Shown: piece by piece, positions 61,071 through 64,000 of the stretch
Numbering within the stretch: the stretch's first letter is position 1
How the letters are laid out: each line of letters starts with the position of its first letter
Assembly (NCBI GenBank): GCA_038049695.1
Contig: CP142453.1
Span: forward strand, 3,502,501 to 3,566,500
Reading direction: 5' to 3'
Length of the DNA stretch: 64,000 bases
DNA from: Cinnamomum chago
Lineage: Eukaryota > Streptophyta > Magnoliopsida > Laurales > Lauraceae
Position numbers and translations under genes: made by a program
The notes under the pieces: generated by a model
Database searches by the model: none
Seen by the model: only the letters and a program-made list of their open reading frames with translations
What the model was told of the DNA's origin: nothing

Positions 61071-63364
61071 GTTAGTGTTCTTTTCTTTCTTGTTTGGGTT
61101 CTCTTACTAATGGCCAACTCTTTTTTATTCCCCTTTCTATTTGGTACCCAGCTAAAGGGACTGAGATCCATGAGCGAATAAGTCATAGAGAAAGGTTCAC
61201 ATAGAAAGAAAATTCAAGAATCAATCTCTACATAGTTGGATGGGAAACAAAATATCCAATCCCACTTAAATGTCCAACTAAGAGAGCGGCTTCACAGAAT
61301 TTCTGAATTGGATTGAAAATCCTTGGAAGGCTCCACCTATATAAAAAAGGCATTCATTTTGAGTAACTCAGACTCTCAATAGTTACGCCCCACTATCGAT
61401 TTTCAACTCCACCTATACGATGAAGGTGTTCATTTTGAGAGACTCATGTTGGAGAAACATAATACTGTTAGGATTTAAATATAACCTCTCAACTTTTTAT
61501 GATATCAGAGCTTGGGTCCGGTGATGATTTTGCGATCAAGCTAGATATAAACCTCCTTTTGTGATTATTACCGTCAATTTTTCGTTAAAATGAAAATACT
61601 ACAGTTATAAGTAAATACTAACTAATCTTTATCCTAAAGCGAACCTTATCCACAAGGATAAGGATAATTTATTAAATTCTGACAACATATGTTTTTCCAA
61701 CAACTCGGGATTTTCACTCGCATAACCATAAGTCGGTTCTGTAAAAACAAATGGGTACCAAAGCCTCTTATCAGATCAGTGAACACGACGTGCACCTTAA
61801 TGAATGGTCAATGTCTCATGAATTGCAATTATCAGTGGTCTTTAGTCTTGACCATTTCATTGTTCAATAACGGGGCACTGAAAAGAATTGGAACCATCAA
61901 GGCGTCAATTCTCATGGACTTTACAACCTTTAAATTCACTTCTCACTTCTCACTTCTCACTTACTAATTTTTAACGGTAATAACATGGGACACACATGTC
62001 AAGGGATGGATCTCTTAAAAAAAATAATAATAATATTTACCAGTAACTCCTAACCCAATAAAAAACATGTAATGGTAATCAATTTGACAATCAACAAAAG
62101 CCTGCTACCCCAGCCAGAAATTTATATTTTATGAATATCCTAAAATAGTTGTTCCTGTCAATTTGGTACTTAAAGTCTCTATTTGCCAGACATAAGAAGA
62201 TTAGGGGTCATACTAAAAGCATTCAAATTCAAAGTTCTCTGCTTTTTTTCAAATAAAAAATTAAAAAGCAACATCTTCAATTTATTAAATGACAAAAAAA
62301 GAACTTCTTTTTTCTTTTTACATAAAAAATTAAGAAAATTCATTATCAAGTTACTAAAGATAAAAGACCAACATAACTCTTTTATATTTTATTCTCTGTT
62401 GATATGAGGCTTAACCTCACTTCATTCTAGACATAAAGTTACCAAAGGGACTTGGATTCACGATTATGTACTCTCTATTGGCAATCATATAGGCTCGATG
62501 CATGGAGATCCCTTAAAAAAATTCCTCCTTGATATGCTTGGATAAACTATGATAATTTATGACTATTACATTCTGAAAAACGAGAGTTGGGGTGTTTTGA
62601 TGAGCTTAATAATAAGATCTCTAAATCATGGCAAACACAATTTGCTCACTCTTAACTAATATATTTAAATGGGCTCTTTTTTCCCTCTCTCAAATGGGCT
62701 CCTATTGGAAGTGGAAACTGAAGTAAAGCTTTTCAATGTCCTACATTAATTAATTGGCCCATAATCCCTAACAATTGCTAGTGCCCTGGCTCAACGAGAC
62801 ACAGGAGGAACTTAGAATGCATTTATATGACCAAAAAAAAAAAAAAATCAATATATTATGCTACTCGTCTAATATAATGTCATAAAATGAATTAAGTGGG
62901 ACAAAAAATATCTGCTGGCCATCTATACTATGGTCTTGGATCAAATAGTTTTTCCATTGAGCCTGATGGTCACGTAGGAATACAATAAAAATATAGCATA
63001 TGACCTATTTTGGAATTTTATGAGTAGCAATATACTACTGAAGCAATAAAAGATAGAAATCCTAATCATTTCAGTTTTTGTTGCTTGTGCACAATTGTCA
63101 ATAAAAGAAAGAAATCCCAATCATTTCAGTTTTTGTTGCTTGTGCACAATTGTCTATTTATTTGCTTAAAAACCCTTCTATGGGAAACTTTTATGACCAA
63201 CGTCATAGTATTCTAGTCTTTTGGATTCAAAGGATGTGTTCCCTCCTCTGCAAAGTCTCATCCTTCTTAGGGCAGTAGTGTAAGTTTGAATTTGCAAATC
63301 TTAGAAACTTTTTTTTTTTTTTCCTATCGGAAGGTTCACAATTTTTTGGATTGGACTAATTTCT
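61071..63364. other. Intergenic, no gene seen
   Basis: AT-rich, with a CACTTCT triplication (about 61,937-61,962) and a ~57-bp tandem duplication near 63,056-63,155 containing CATTTCAGTTTTTGTTGCTT. Open frames here lack domains. Confidence 0.4.
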
Positions 63365-63485
63365 CTGGGCCCAAAGAGAAGTCGGGTAAACTCTCTTGTA
63401 GCCCCAGTGTGTAGTGCAGTTTTGAACCTACAACTTTCGGGTGAAAACCGTGATCTTAGGCCAATTGAGCTATCACTTGAGGTTC
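63365..63485 (-). mobile_element. tRNA-derived SINE, minus strand
   Basis: On the minus strand TAGCTCAATTGG (63,472-63,461) is an A box and GGTTCAAAACTG (63,428-63,417) a B box, with head-to-box spacing like a tRNA. A body follows reading GGGGCTACAAGAGAG. Mismatched stems exclude a working tRNA. Confidence 0.65.
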
Positions 63486-64000
63486 CATTAATCTTTGACT
63501 TAAATGTTGATTATCACTACTATAAATTAGAGAAAATACCAGGATCCACTGCACAATACTTGGCTGGAACAATGCAGTTTCCAATAGAAAATGCAGTGGC
63601 GGACCTACTTGAAGATGCCCCATGTTGATTTTGAAATCACTTGATATTTGAATGGGCCTGGACTTATTCCACAAAAAAGTTAGCAAAATTGACCAAGAGT
63701 TTAGCACCACTCAAATAAAAATCGTGGGTCCGCCACTGGGAGAATGTGTGTGCGGTTAATTTTTTCTCCAAAGAAAAAAAAGTCTAATTTCGTGAAGATA
63801 GAAAAGAGTGTTTATTACAACAGGGTCTGCTGGGCAAGACTTCTAGAAAAAGTGCACTTTCAAAACCACCATAATTTATTGCAACAGTGTTTAATCTTCT
63901 TTGCACCAATCTTCAAAAGTGAGTACATCAAACTTTGAATATCGAAATTGCTCCCAAATTATCTTTTTGGGCCATTTTTGAGCTTCCACTTGCAACTTTA
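63486..64000. other. Intergenic, no gene seen
   Basis: Noncoding sequence to the window end. GGCGGACC and its complement GGTCCGCCAC flank 63,600-63,737 and suggest a small inverted-repeat unit. Confidence 0.35.

Overview
This window is plant nuclear DNA. The evidence is intron-rich genes with GT-AG junctions, a plant NAC transcription factor gene, a plant UDP-glucose pyrophosphorylase gene relic, and several families of Ty3/Gypsy LTR retrotransposons with 5-bp target-site duplications (TSDs). There is no bacterial-style operon, rRNA or CRISPR. The species cannot be fixed from sequence alone; a woody angiosperm with a TE-rich genome fits.

Layout. (1) 1,376-10,424 (minus): a multi-exon UDP-glucose pyrophosphorylase (UGPase) gene with its introns but with a 5' deletion, a lost splice acceptor and frameshifts, so an unprocessed pseudogene. 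(2) 12,112-16,176: a ~4.1 kb solo LTR (family A, minus). (3) 16.2-23.3 kb: intergenic DNA with a decayed GRF zinc-finger gene, a SINE, a palindromic MITE pair and CGATAT-type repeats. (4) 23,303-34,520: a three-level nest. A family A retrotransposon (LTR, tRNA-Met primer site, broken gag) has its LTR split by a deleted Tat-like element B, and B is itself split by solo LTR C. TSDs were found for B (AATGT) and C (GAGAC). (5) 40,943-58,360 (plus): a complete six-exon NAC gene of 591 codons resembling the NAC045/NAC086/NAC028 group. Its first intron is 13.6 kb because an 11.6 kb Tat-lineage element D (41,881-53,478, TSD GTACT) has inserted there in the same orientation. (6) 58.4-64 kb: intergenic DNA with MITEs and another SINE.

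Element D is young: its two 737-bp LTRs differ at four positions by eye. It carries gag, protease, reverse transcriptase, two RNase H domains (a Tat hallmark) and integrase. Pol is in a different frame from gag and has one in-frame TAG. Downstream of pol are a 49-bp tandem array and a large antisense gene.

The antisense gene is the most interesting system here. It encodes about 683 aa in three exons on the strand opposite gag-pol, with a TATA-like box about 310 nt before its ATG. The same gene, with both introns and a TATA-like box at nearly the same distance, is recognisable as a decayed copy in the diverged element B. The two-intron antisense architecture therefore predates the split of the two elements.
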